Positions 45,349 to 54,839 of a DNA stretch of 64,000 bases are shown piece after piece (the first letter of the stretch is position 1; each line of letters opens with the position of its first letter). The notes under the pieces were generated by a model, which searched no databases, was not told the origin of the DNA, and worked only from the letters and a program-made list of their open reading frames with translations. The DNA is from Aphelocoma coerulescens. Taxonomy: Eukaryota > Chordata > Aves > Passeriformes > Corvidae. Both the position numbers and the translations under genes were made by a program. The DNA lies in NCBI RefSeq assembly GCF_041296385.1, contig NW_027183804.1:4092001-4156000 (forward strand), given 5' to 3'.

Positions 45349-45945
45349 GTGAGCGGTGAGAAGGGGGGCGGGTCTGGGACCCCAAATGGAGCGAAATGGG
45401 GAATGGAACCCCCAAAGGGAGCAGGAGGGGCCTGGAACCCCCAAAACCAAGGCCGGGGGAGGGGAGGTGGGGATTGGGGATGGGGAAGGTGCAGAAGGAG
45501 GTGGGGGGGAAGAGGGGGCTGGGACCCCCAAGCAAAGCGGGGTGGGGATGGGACACCCAAATTGAGCTGGAATGGGGCTGTGGATTGGGGGAACGCTGAG
45601 AAAGGGGAGGAGAGGGGAGGGAAAGGTGGGGTTGGGACAGCAGAAGAGCGGTTCCATGGGGGTGCAGCCCTGTCCCCCAGCACCTGAGCCCTGGAGCGAT
45701 TCCCTGGGGCTCTGGGGAAGGGAGGGATCCGCACTGGGGGGGTCCCCAACCCCCCTGTCCATCCCTGGGGCTGATCGGGGGCTCCCCCCACACAGCAGCC
45801 GGTGCTGTGGCAGCCGTGGGGCAGAGGGGGTGGGAAAGGGGGGTCAGGGTGGGAGTGGAGGAGGAGTGGGAGGAAGAGGAGGGAGAGAGGAGGAGGAGGA
45901 GCTGGAGAACCACGAGGTTCCACCGCCCGCCCACTGTGTCCGCAG

Positions 45946-45985
45946 CACCCCCAGCCCCGGTAGCATCTTCCCCCCCATCCTGCAG
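45946..45985 (+). other. Putative short exon b, copy 2
   Basis: GTCCGCAG upstream and CCTGCAG|GTGAGC at the end give near-ideal acceptor and donor sites around a 40-bp segment, 820 bp upstream of the first coding exon of the zinc-finger gene. It is plausible as a 5' non-coding exon of that gene. Confidence 0.35.
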
Positions 45986-46802
45986 GTGAGCGGGGAGGGG
46001 GAGCTCACCCCAAATCTATTGGGGGGTCACCAGGAGGGGTTTTATTGGAGGGGTGTTTGGAGCTTGCAGATTCTGGAATCGAGCCCCAGATGTCCTTGCA
46101 TGTCCCTGGGAGGGATTTTTTGGGCCAGAGGGGATATGTGGATCTTGCAGGACTCCAAAGCTGAGCTATAATTGCCCCTTGGGGGTCTTGGGAGGTCCAT
46201 GTGAGGATCGCCCGGTCCTGGCGGGGTTGGATATTGGCTTTGGGGATCCCCAGGAGAGCTGGGGGCTGGAACACGGGACCCCTGGAGTGGGGAGAGCAGA
46301 GAGGGACGATACCAGAGCTGGGGGCCCCCAAGATCCTGGAAAGGTGGGGGGGCCTGGAGATGAGGTGGGGTTGGGATCTCTCAGCCCTGAAAGGGGCGGT
46401 GAGGGGAGGGGGGAGCCCCAAGTTCCTGGAGTGGAGGGAGGCTGAAGAGGGGACCCTGGGACCTCTGGGAGCCAAAGCAGAATCAGGAAAAAAGGGACCT
46501 GTGGGACCCCCAAAGCCCCCCAGCATCCCTAAGCAGGACCCCGGAGAGGGGGATCCCCAGGACCCACAGGACCCCCAGCAGCCCTGACAAGGGGGACCCC
46601 CAGAACCCCAAAGTGAGGAGACTGGAAAGGGGGAACTCCTGGAGGCTTTTTTTGGAGTCACTCTCAGTTTTCTGTTGGTTTTATGGACACCAGGTACCCG
46701 GTGACTTCTAGAGGTGGACTTGGGCAGGAGGAAGCCCCAACCCAACACACTCATCCCTTGTTTTCCCCAAACCAGGATTTCCCATTCCCAACCCATGGCC
46801 AG

Positions 46803-47878
46803 ATGGAGGAGGAGGCTGTGAGGAAGAGGAAGATGCCCCGGGACCCCCAGGCAGGTGAGGAGGAAGTCAGTGCCCCTTTCCCCCTCTCTCCTGCTCCATC
46901 TCCCAGCCCAGCATCGCCCCCGGCTGCAGGACAACCCCGCTGCCGACACCGTCCTGCCGGGGACGGACTGGGGGGATCTCCTTCCCCTTCCCTGTGGCAC
47001 GGAGGCAAATCCCATCCTCTCCTTGTCCTTCCTCCCCAGAGAAGGAGCTGAGGACGGAGCCCAAGGAGGACAAATCCCCGCGGCAGAACCTGGTGGAAGA
47101 GGCTGTTTTGAGCGGCTCCATGGCTCAGGAATCCAACGGGGAGGAAAAGCCCCAGAGATCCCGCAGGAGGAGGGGCTGCAAACGCAGCCCAGGGTGCTCC
47201 GAGGAGGAAAGACCCACCCTGTGTCGGGAAGGCGGCCGGAGATCCAGCCAGAGGTCAGAGCTGGTGGTTCATGAGCAGCTTCACGATGGGGAGAAGCCCC
47301 ACAAGTGTGGGGAATGTGGGAAGAGCTTCAGGTGGAGCTCCCACCTGATCAATCACCAGAGGATCCACACTGGGGAGAGGCCCTATGAATGTGGGGAATG
47401 TGGGAAGAGCTTCAGCCGGATCTGCAGCCTGATGGAGCACCAGAGGATCCACACTGGGGAGAGGCCCTACGAGTGTGGGGAATGTGGGAAGAGCTTCAGG
47501 TGCAGCTCCAGCCTGATTGTCCATCAAAGGAGTCACACTGGGGAGAGGCCCTATGAGTGTGGGGAATGTGGGAAGAGCTTCAGCCACAGCTCCCACCTGA
47601 TCCGCCACCGGCGCATCCACACCGGGGAGAGGCCCTACGAGTGTCCCCAGTGTGGGAAGAGGTTTCAGAGCAGCTCCACTCTCCTCCTGCATGAGCGGAT
47701 TCACACGGATGAGAGGCCCTTCCGCTGCCCCGACTGCAGGAAGGGCTTCAGGTACAACTCCACCCTCGTCACCCACCGGCGCATCCATACCGGGGAGAGG
47801 CCCTACGAGTGTCCCCAGTGTGGGAAGAGCTTCTCCAGCAGCTCTCACTTGACCAGACACCAACGGAGGCACCGCTAA
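46803..47878 (+). CDS. C2H2 zinc-finger protein, 7 fingers (cassette copy 2)
   Basis: Coding exons 46803-46854 and 47040-47878 (GT-AG intron of 185 bp) give 296 aa. The leader [14 protein letters not shown] is followed by [20 protein letters not shown], a basic nuclear-localisation-like [31 protein letters not shown], and seven C2H2 fingers joined by TGERPYE linkers (one TDERPFR). Contact positions differ between fingers (for example [32 protein letters not shown]), so it should bind an extended DNA site. There is no KRAB, SCAN or BTB domain. Copy 1 is the same gene with three fewer fingers, and copy 3 has at least five. After the stop an eighth finger-like unit follows with its second cysteine codon changed to TGA. 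Confidence 0.85.
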
Positions 47879-47965
47879 GGGAAGCCCTGCGAGTGCCCCG
47901 ACTGAGGGAAGAGCTTTGTCCTCTGCTCCAGCTCCATCCCCCATCAGAGGAGCCACGTTTGGCAG
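47879..47965 (+). pseudogene. Relic zinc finger after the stop, copy 2
   Basis: Directly after TAA the frame continues GKPCECPD, a TGA in the second Cys position, then GKSFVLCSSSIPHQRSH. It is a former terminal finger cut off by the upstream stop. In copy 3 (63594-63510) the same unit keeps both cysteines. In copy 1 it is truncated. Confidence 0.7.
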
Positions 47966-48175
47966 AGCCCTGGTGACCCACATTCCCTGTGATCCAGGTT
48001 GGGAAGACCCCTGGCTGGTGCTCTCCACGTTCTCCTGGATCCCTGTAGGCACCTGGGTGAACGCAGGGGCAGGAACATCCATCAGGACTCAGATTAACAT
48101 TGGAAATTCATTGGGAGGAGCTGATTTTTTACCTTTACACTCTAAAATTTTCATCTACTCTGTCCAATTGTTTTC

Positions 48176-48260
48176 TCTGGTGGTATCAAGCAACCCTGGA
48201 TGATCTTGGAGATCTTCTGCAACCTAAGTAATTTCTGTGTTAATCCCACTGAAACAACCA
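48176..48260 (+). mobile_element. CR1 LINE 3' fragment, copy 2
   Basis: CCTGGATGATCTTGGAGATCTTCTGCAACCTAAGTAATT-type text is the cassette 2 version of the CR1 tail seen at 27105 and 63225 (only AACCCTGGATGATCTTGGAG quoted). It is more diverged than copy 1. Confidence 0.65.
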
Positions 48261-48397
48261 AAATTGGGGTAGAAATAAAGAAATTAAACAAAGAGATCTA
48301 ATGCGGCACCATTTTACCGGAATTTGGGGGTGAATTTGGGGTTCAGGGGAATATTCGGGAGGATCTGAGTGTTGTGAAGCCACGAAGCCAGGCAGAT

Positions 48398-48600
48398 TGG
48401 GGCCACAATCTCACAGTTGTGCTGGCAGAACGTGTCCACCTGAGCCCACCTATTCATCAGGAATTCTGGTTGTCTGTCCCAGTCCCTGGCCTGGGTCTCC
48501 CCCTTTGGGGTGTGATGTCCAAAGTGCCCAAATTGCTGCTGAAGTGCCCGAGCTGCTCTGGGCTGTGGATGTTCCTGTCCCCCAGTCTGTCCTGGTCGGT
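48398..48600 (-). pseudogene. MHC class II beta-1 domain exon remnant, copy 2 (opposite strand)
   Basis: The minus strand encodes HHTPKGETQARDWDRQPEF followed by LMNRWAQVDTFCQHNCEIVAP, the second half of a class II beta-1 peptide-binding domain. Upstream on the same strand DRNIHSPEQLGHFSSNLG is out of frame, as in copies 1 and 3. It is antisense to the class II exons at 45278 and 48925 and to the zinc-finger gene. Confidence 0.65.
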
Positions 48601-48924
48601 GCCATGGGGGGTGGGAGGGGGTCTGGGGGGCTCCTTGGGGGACTGGGAGGGGCTTTTGTGGCTCTTGAGGGCATTTGTAGTGCTTGGAGGGGCCTTTTGG
48701 GGTGGTCTCTGAGAGAGTTTTGGTGATCCTGGCTGAGCCGTGTGTCTTGGAGAGAATTTTGTGGTTCTTGGGGTCATTTATGATGCAGGGAGTGGTTGGG
48801 GAGGTTCCTGGCCCGGAGCTGTGGGGCAGTTTGAGGTGTCCGGGAGTGGCTGTGGGGCTGGGAGGGGGTTTTAGGGCAGTTGTGACCTCTCCCCCAGACC
48901 CCAAAGCTGCCAATAGACCCCACA

Positions 48925-49089
48925 CCCCAAGATGCTGCTGGGGGTCGGGGGTTCCATGTTGGGGTTCATCTTCCTGACACTGCAGGAGAAGGTGAGGGGG
49001 GTCCCCAGGGGCAATGTGTGTCCCCCCAGAGCGTGTGTGACCCCCCCATCCCGGTGTCACCCCCTTTTCCCTGCCCACAGGGCTCCTGA
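48925..49089 (+). pseudogene. MHC class II beta transmembrane and last exons, copy 2
   Basis: PHPKMLLGVGGSMLGFIFLTLQ EK ends at 48991 with a GTGAGG donor. An 89-bp intron ends CTGCCCACAG at 49080, and the last exon reads GGC TCC TGA (49081-49089). Transmembrane exon, tiny intron and Gly-Ser-stop last exon match the 3' end of a class II beta gene. The transmembrane segment is short, ending in LQEK instead of a full span plus basic stop-transfer. The beta-2 domain exon is not found. Confidence 0.6.
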
Positions 49090-50956
49090 GCCAGCCCCTG
49101 CTGCCCCGGGAGGGAATTTGGGGAGGGGGCAGAGGGGGTGCGCAGCCCCCGCCGGGGGATGACCCCGGCCCAGCGCCCTTCGTTCAGCACCGAGCTGGGC
49201 TTGGGGCCGCAGGAGGAAGAGGCCGATGGGAAGCAGATCCTGCAGGGGGGACAGGGCTTGGGCTCAGGGCAAGGTCCTGCCCTGCACACCTGGCTCAGGT
49301 GTGAGCCTGCCCCGGGAAGGGAGCGGGACATTCCCATCCCCACGGATCAGGGCTGGCAGCAGCGCTGGGAGCACGGACATGGAAATCCTGGGAGCCACTG
49401 GGACTGCACTGGGGGGTGAATGATCCCCCCCAGCACCTTTCCAGGCCGCCCTGCGACCTGAGAAATGCTCGCTGGGCCTCGGCCTTGGCCAAGAGCCCCC
49501 GGGCTCAGCTGCTCTGAGCTCAGGCGCTGCCGGCTCCCGCAGCCCGCCCAGGGCCGCCCTGCCCGTGCCGGGGCTGTGCTGGAATTCTCTGCTGCTGCTG
49601 GGCCACTCGGGGGGTCTGGCCCCGCAGGAAAGGTGACCCTGAGCCAGGAGCTTTCCTTGGCCGCAGCAAAGCCTCGGCACGGAAAGACCTTCCCAGCGCT
49701 GTGCCCTGGGCCGGGAGGGATTGTGCCACCAGAGCTGTCCCTCCATTTCTTCTGCCAGGCAGCTTTAGCACAGGAAAAGTGGAGAAGCCAGAGCTGCCTC
49801 TCAGCTTTCCGCAGTCCTGCAGAGGAATCCTGTGTGGGAAGCAGCCTGGGAACAGGGTTTCTGTGCCAGGGCAGGGGAATTCAGAGCCCTTTCCTCCCCC
49901 GTGGGCCCAGGCTCTGGCCCTTGCCCTTTGCAATGGCCCTGCAGCTGCCAGAGGGGCCTTTTTGGCTCAGCTGAGAGCAGTCCTGCTGCAAGGCTGTCCT
50001 CGAGCTGCTTGGGCTGCACATGTGCCCAGGGAATGCTCATTGCTTGCAGTCTCAGGCGCTGTGTGTGTGCAGGTGTAACTACTGCAGGAGGGAACAGCTC
50101 TGCTGGGGGCAGTTCTTGCAAGGTGCTGGCCCTGGCTCGGGGCTGGGCCGGGGCCAGCGGCAGAAAATCAACTTGCAGCTCGGGCCCCGCAGCAGGGAGG
50201 AGCAGCAATTGCTGGGGGACAGAGACTCTTGCCAAGGGCCTGCGGGGCCGGGCCCCAGGGAACGGCTTCCCGCTGCCCGAGGGCAGGCTGAGATGGGATG
50301 TGGGGCAGCAATGGTTCCCTGGCAGGGCGCTCAGGGCCTGGCACAGGCTGGCCCCAGAAGCTGCGGCTGCCCCCGCATCCCTGCAAGTGTCCCAGGCCGG
50401 CTCGGCCATTGGGGCTTCCTGCCCAGGAGGGCTGGGCTGGGGCTGCTGAGGGCGGGATGGGCTCTGGCTGAGCCAGCTGAAGGCTGCGCATGATGAGGCC
50501 GGGGGGACCCCGTTCCTCAGTGGGTTCTGGGGTATCCCACATTCCTGAAGGGATGTGAGGGTATGTCCCGTTCCTGAGGCAGTTTTGGGGTCCCCCCAAT
50601 GCTTCGGGAGGGGTTCTGAGAGGGGGGCTCTGGTGCTTGGAAGGGGGACCTATTGTCAGGGATGCGGGGAGCCCATTTTGGGAAGGATGCTGCTGTTTCT
50701 GGCAATGTTGAGAGGTTCTGAATGGGCTGTGGGGCCCTGGCTCTCATTTTGGGACTTGAGGTGAGCCCATGGGCACAGCAAGGACTGAGGAGAGGTTCCA
50801 AGCTCCCAACTGGGATGGAGGCATCGAGCGGGGGCCTCCAATAAACTCAATGCCAGCCCCAGTGTGTCGATGGCAGCCCCAAATGGCTCGATCCGTCAGC
50901 CCCAAGGCCCGGCTGTGGGGAGTCAGGAGCCACAGAAGGGGAATTGGTGTCCAGGA
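49090..50956. other. Cassette copy 2 right part, no gene recognised
   Basis: The first 180 bp are probably former 3' untranslated sequence of the class II beta gene. The rest is the inverted counterpart of 24380-26240, with the same uninformative open frames on both strands. Confidence 0.45.
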
Positions 50957-51060
50957 GGGATGGGATGGGATGGGATGGGATGGGATGGGATGGGATGGGA
51001 TGGGATGGGATGGGATGGGATGGGATGGGATGGGATGGGATGGGATGGGATGGGATGGGG
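50957..51060. repeat. (GGGAT)n pentanucleotide array, copy 2
   Basis: About 20 uninterrupted GGGAT units on the plus strand. It is the inverted counterpart of 24277-24369. Confidence 0.95.
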
Positions 51061-51365
51061 ATGGCATCGTTGGGGTGGGATGAAGTTTGGGAGGGCTGCG
51101 GTGGTTTGGGCACTTGGAGTGGGGCAATCCCAGGAGGAAATCTAGGAGCTGCTTTTGGGGAGGCTCCTGCTGCTTTTTGACAATTTTGGGGCCTCTTAAG
51201 TGGCTTCTGGGAGGTTGCAGTGAATTTGGGGAGGGTGCCGTAAACCCCCCGCAATTTGGGCGGCTGAGGTGAAGTCCCCACATTTTGGGAGGGTGAGAGG
51301 AGCCCAACTGGGAGGGGATCCTGCTGCTTTGCACTCCTTCAATCGGGTGAGAAGCAGCTTGTGAA

Positions 51366-51472
51366 GGAAGGAAGGAAAGGAAGGAAGGAAGGAAGGAAGG
51401 AAGGAAGGAAGGAAGGAAGGAAGGAAGGAAGGAAGGAAGGAAGGAAGGAAGGAAGGAAGGAAGGAAGGAAAA
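51366..51472. repeat. (GGAA)n tetranucleotide array
   Basis: Some 26 GGAA units with one early interruption, at the outer edge of cassette copy 2. The inverted counterpart (CCTT)n is at 59665-59790. Confidence 0.95.
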
Positions 51473-51992
51473 CAATGTGAGTACTGAATGAAACAAAAAA
51501 AAAGGTTAATAACTCAGTTCTCTTTTAAAAAATATCAATTCCCTCTGAATCCAAAGTTGCAGAAGACTTTTCACTCCACATTTGGGGTTTGTTTTTATCT
51601 CTCATACTTTTCTGGTTCTTTTCTTTTTTCTCTGGTTTTTAATAGATAACACCTGGTAGGGAAGGAATGCAGAGCAAGATGAGACCCATTTCTGGCAGGC
51701 ACTGAAAGTGTGGGCTCCTGGTCTGGTTCCTTTTGTGTGGATCCCTCATCTCTGTGGCACAGGGGGAATAGCAGTGCTGGGAGCCAGCAGCGGGCTCAGG
51801 AGCATCCCGCTCTGGCAGCTCTGAGGAGGTGGCACATGTCCTGCTCTCCTGCTGCCCTCCAAAGCACAGAATGCATGGGCAAGTTTAGGCCCAGCTCTGG
51901 GCACAGCCAGCATGGCCTGGGCACGGGAACAGGGGGCAAAGCGGGCGGGATCCTTCTGCAGCTGACTGGTGGTTTCTGGTTTCTGTGCCCAG
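51473..51992. other. Block shared in inverted form with 59145-59665
   Basis: A/T-rich first half (ATTTGGGGTTTG, TTTTTCTCTGG) and then PIM intron 4 sequence starting just past the exon 4 donor (GTGGATCCCTCATCTCTG). Exon 4 itself is absent. Confidence 0.6.
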
Positions 51993-52099
51993 AGTGCCAG
52001 GGTGTTCTTAAGAGGTGCTTGTCCATGCAGCCCTTGGACAGGCCGTCCTTGGAAGAGCTCTTCAGTGCCCCTTGGCTGCAGGGTGTTCATGTGCCCTAG
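51993..52099 (+). pseudogene. PIM-like kinase last exon, orphan copy (inverted)
   Basis: A 107-bp exon with an AG acceptor encodes [20 protein letters not shown] and ends GVHVP-TAG. It is identical in length and phase to the last exon of the intact gene (15678-15572). The four upstream exons are missing, the block beginning at the exon 4 donor, so it cannot encode a kinase. Confidence 0.8.
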
Positions 52100-52399
52100 A
52101 GGATGGCAGGGACCCACGGGCACAGTGTGATCCAGGGGCCTGGCAGGTAACAGCCCCACACATCTCTTGGCAATCAGTGGCAAAGCAAAGCAGACTATTT
52201 TGCCCTGCCTGTAGCTCTGAGCAGGGAGCATCAGAAGGGAACACGCAGCTCTTGGGCTGCAGCTGAGCTGGAGGCCTGCTCTGGCAAGCACTGGTGGCCA
52301 CCATCCCCCCTGGTTTTGCTTGTCTGGTTCACTGATGGCTGGGGCCCTGGGCAGAACTCTGAGAGCCTGGTGTGGCCCCAGGGAAAGAGAAGGAGCCCC

Positions 52400-52556
52400 T
52401 GGAGAAGCTGTAGCAGGTGGGGCTGCTGCTGCTGGAGACACCAAGGACGAGCTCAAGGCCGACAACCTCTTCCTGGAGCTGGCCAGTGGCAGCTGAAGAT
52501 GATGGCCTTTGATTCTGGCACCTTCTCCAAAGACACGCTCCACGGCCAGTGTGCAG
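52400..52556 (+). pseudogene. PIM-like catalytic pseudo-exon (inverted copy)
   Basis: Same as the pseudo-exon at 15290-15135: LKADNLFLELASG, frame break, MMAFDSGTFSKDT, donor GTGAGT at 52557. It lies downstream of the orphan last exon, the same order as beside the intact gene. Confidence 0.7.
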
Positions 52557-52686
52557 GTGAGTCCAGAGCCAGGGGGATGCTGCCAGAGCTGGGCATGGCA
52601 CGGCCTGGCCGGGCACCAAAGGTTCCCCCTTTGCTGGGGTGGCTGCAGCCAATTCTTCAGTGGCTGCCAATACATGTGTGTCAGTG

Positions 52687-53175
52687 CAAAGCTCTCAAGG
52701 GACTGATTAAAGCAGAGGTCTGGAGACCATGGCTGCACAAAGCTCTCAGAGACTCAAGTGTGGAAAAAGGAAAGTACCTTAGAAAAACCAGAAGTACCTT
52801 GAAGCATTAATGAACTCTTGTTAATGACCAAGGCTCTCAAGGGACTGAGTAAAGCAGAGAATTGGGGACCATGACTGCACAAACCTCTCAGAGAGTCAGT
52901 GTCAAAAAGAGGTACTTTAATTACCCTGGAGTATCTCAAAGCATTAATGAGCCCCACTGAGTGTTCTTACTGACAGAGAATCTCCAGGGACTCATTAGAG
53001 CAGAGAATTGGGGGCCAGGATTGCACAAAGCTCTCAGAGACTCCCAGGTAAAAGCCAAAGCCAAAGTCCTTTGAAAACCCTGCAGTCCCTGGGAGCATTC
53101 AGGAGCCCCCCAGGGCCATTCCTGACCAAGGCTCCCCAGGGACTCCTTGCAGCAGATCCCTGAGGCCACTGGGAT
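52687..53175. repeat. Tandem repeat of about 142-152 bp, four units
   Basis: TCTCAAGGGACTGATTAAAG-like unit starts occur at 52693, 52835, 52981 and 53133. Each unit also contains GCAGAGAATTGGGGACC and TGCACAAAGCTCTCAGAGA, with the last unit most diverged. Spacing is 142, 146 and 152 bp. Confidence 0.8.
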
Positions 53176-53844
53176 GTGGGGGGATGCTGAGGGCAGGACA
53201 AGGGGCTGACAGTGGCCAGCCTTGCTGGGGCTGTGCCAGGAGGCCCCAGGGCCTCAGGACAAGGTGTCTCCTCCCAGCCCTTGGTGGCACAGACGCTGCT
53301 GTGCCCCAGGGCACCAAGACTTGGCTTCTCCTGGGCACTGCCAGCCCTGCCAGGGCCCTTGGCCATGTCCAGCACAGCTTGTCCTGCGCTGTCCCACCGC
53401 TGCTGCTGTGTCCCTGCAGGCTGCACACTCCCATCTCGCTGCCCCGCCAGCTCTGCCCTGCCACTGCCAGCCCTGGCCTGAGCTGTGCCCAGCCTCACCC
53501 TCTGTGCCTTGGGCACACACACATGCCCTGAGCTCATCCTCCCTCTGGGTGCTTCTCCTGCCCCAGCGCTGCCCTGGGAGGGACATTTCCTCCTCCTCAT
53601 GCCCAGTGTCCCCCTGCCCAGCTGCTCTGTGGGGCACTGCGTGTCTCTCCTGCTGTTCCCTCCCTCCCAGGAAAGCTGCACCATGTGGGGCACGGCCCTT
53701 CCAGCAGCCTCCCAGCCCCTCAGCCTTGTTGGGCCCTTTCCCCTGAGCAGACAGCAGCAGCATCTCCGTGCTCTGCCCAGCGTGCTCCTTTCGCCACCAA
53801 ACTGCAGGAAAATAGAAACTGTCCTACACCATCTCTGAAGTGTC
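53176..53844. other. GC-rich stretch, no gene recognised
   Basis: Open on several frames of both strands with Ser/Pro/Gly/Cys-rich translations. No domain, splice pattern or second copy. Confidence 0.4.
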
Positions 53845-54225
53845 AGAGAATCAGGCCCTGTGGAACCAAGGAGCCCTTGGGACACAGGAGGATCTCGTGT
53901 AACCCAGGGTCAGTTCTGCCACTGCAGATCCAAAGAGATCCTTGTGACACTCTGGGGCCTTGTGGAACCCTTCTGCCCTGGTCTCTGCACCAAGGAGACC
54001 CTTGTGCCACTCCAGGACCTTGTGCAGCCAAGGAGAGCATTGTGAGAGTGCGGGGCCATGGAACCAAGGGACCACTGTGACCTTGTGGGGCCTCATGGAC
54101 TCAAGGGACCATTGCCACACTGTGGGGCCTCATGGAATGAAGGGTCCATTGTGACACTGCAGAACCAAGGACACCATGGTTACACTGCGGGGCCCATGGA
54201 ACCGAGGGACCATTGGGACACCCCG
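53845..54225. repeat. Degenerate minisatellite, inverted relative to 32693-33540
   Basis: Units of about 35-45 bp built on GGAACCAAGGGACCATTGTG and ACACTGTGGGGCCTCATGG, the reverse complement of the 32693 array unit. Confidence 0.8.
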
Positions 54226-54360
54226 TGGCCTCATCCTCTTGAATTTCAACAGATCTGAGGGATGGCAGCACCTGCAGGCAGCACTGAAGGGTTCTGGGGA
54301 GAGCCTTTGATCCCTGGTCCAGAGGAAATCAGAGAAAGACCCCTGGTCAGATAAAGGCAC

Positions 54361-54485
54361 CTTTTCCTTTTCCTTCTCCTTCTCCTTCTCCTTCTCCTTC
54401 TCCTTCTCCTTCTCCTTCTCCTTCTCCTTCTCCTTCTCCTTCTCCTTCTCCTTCTCCTTCTCCTTCTCCTTCTCCTTCTCCTTTC
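54361..54485. repeat. (CTTCTC)n polypyrimidine tract
   Basis: About 20 nearly perfect CTTCTC units flanked by CCTTTTCC-type pyrimidine runs. The long Lys/Glu or Arg-rich frames through it are artefacts. Confidence 0.95.
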
Positions 54486-54839
54486 CCTTTCCTTTTCCCT
54501 TTCCTTTCCTGGTGTAAACTGTTGACCTGCCTGTAAGGTGCAGCAAAAGCTTTGTAGGGTTTGGATCAAGGTACCCAAGGTTGGAACAGGGAAGTGTTCG
54601 AGTCCCTTCTAAGAGAAGGCTTGCAGTCTTTGTGCCATGACTGCCTGGGATCCATGGAACAAGTGTGTTCTGGCAGACTCTGGGACCTCCACAGCAATCC
54701 CATGCAGGAGCCAGCACTGGACCTGCACCCTGGTGGGAGCAGCGTGGTACGGATGGGAAACAGGCAGCTGGGTGTGCAGTGGCAACCTCGACCCAGGTCA
54801 TAGAAGCCCAGGCTTTAGCTTTGAACACAGCAGCACAAA

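Larger units (their letters stand above)
42605..51360. repeat. Segmental duplication cassette, copy 2 (inverted)
   Basis: Reverse complement of 23964-31280, with two large differences near its left end: about 330 bp of copy 1 (near 30870-31200) is missing, and about 1.5 kb is inserted (42770-44290). Its right end is a long (GGAA)n array at the position where copy 1 has only a trace of CCTT and copy 3 has (CCTT)n. Confidence 0.9.

Noticed and set aside
44023..45923. Very long Pro/Ser-rich frames (up to 579 codons) on the minus strand of cassette 2, with a 518-codon counterpart in cassette 1
   Set aside because: Low-complexity Pro/Ser translation of a G-run-rich region, open in three frames at once and antisense to the class II leader exon.
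54130..54828. Minus-strand frame with a long Lys-Glu stretch
   Set aside because: Produced by the (CTTCTC)n tract. No domain on either side, and other frames are equally open.
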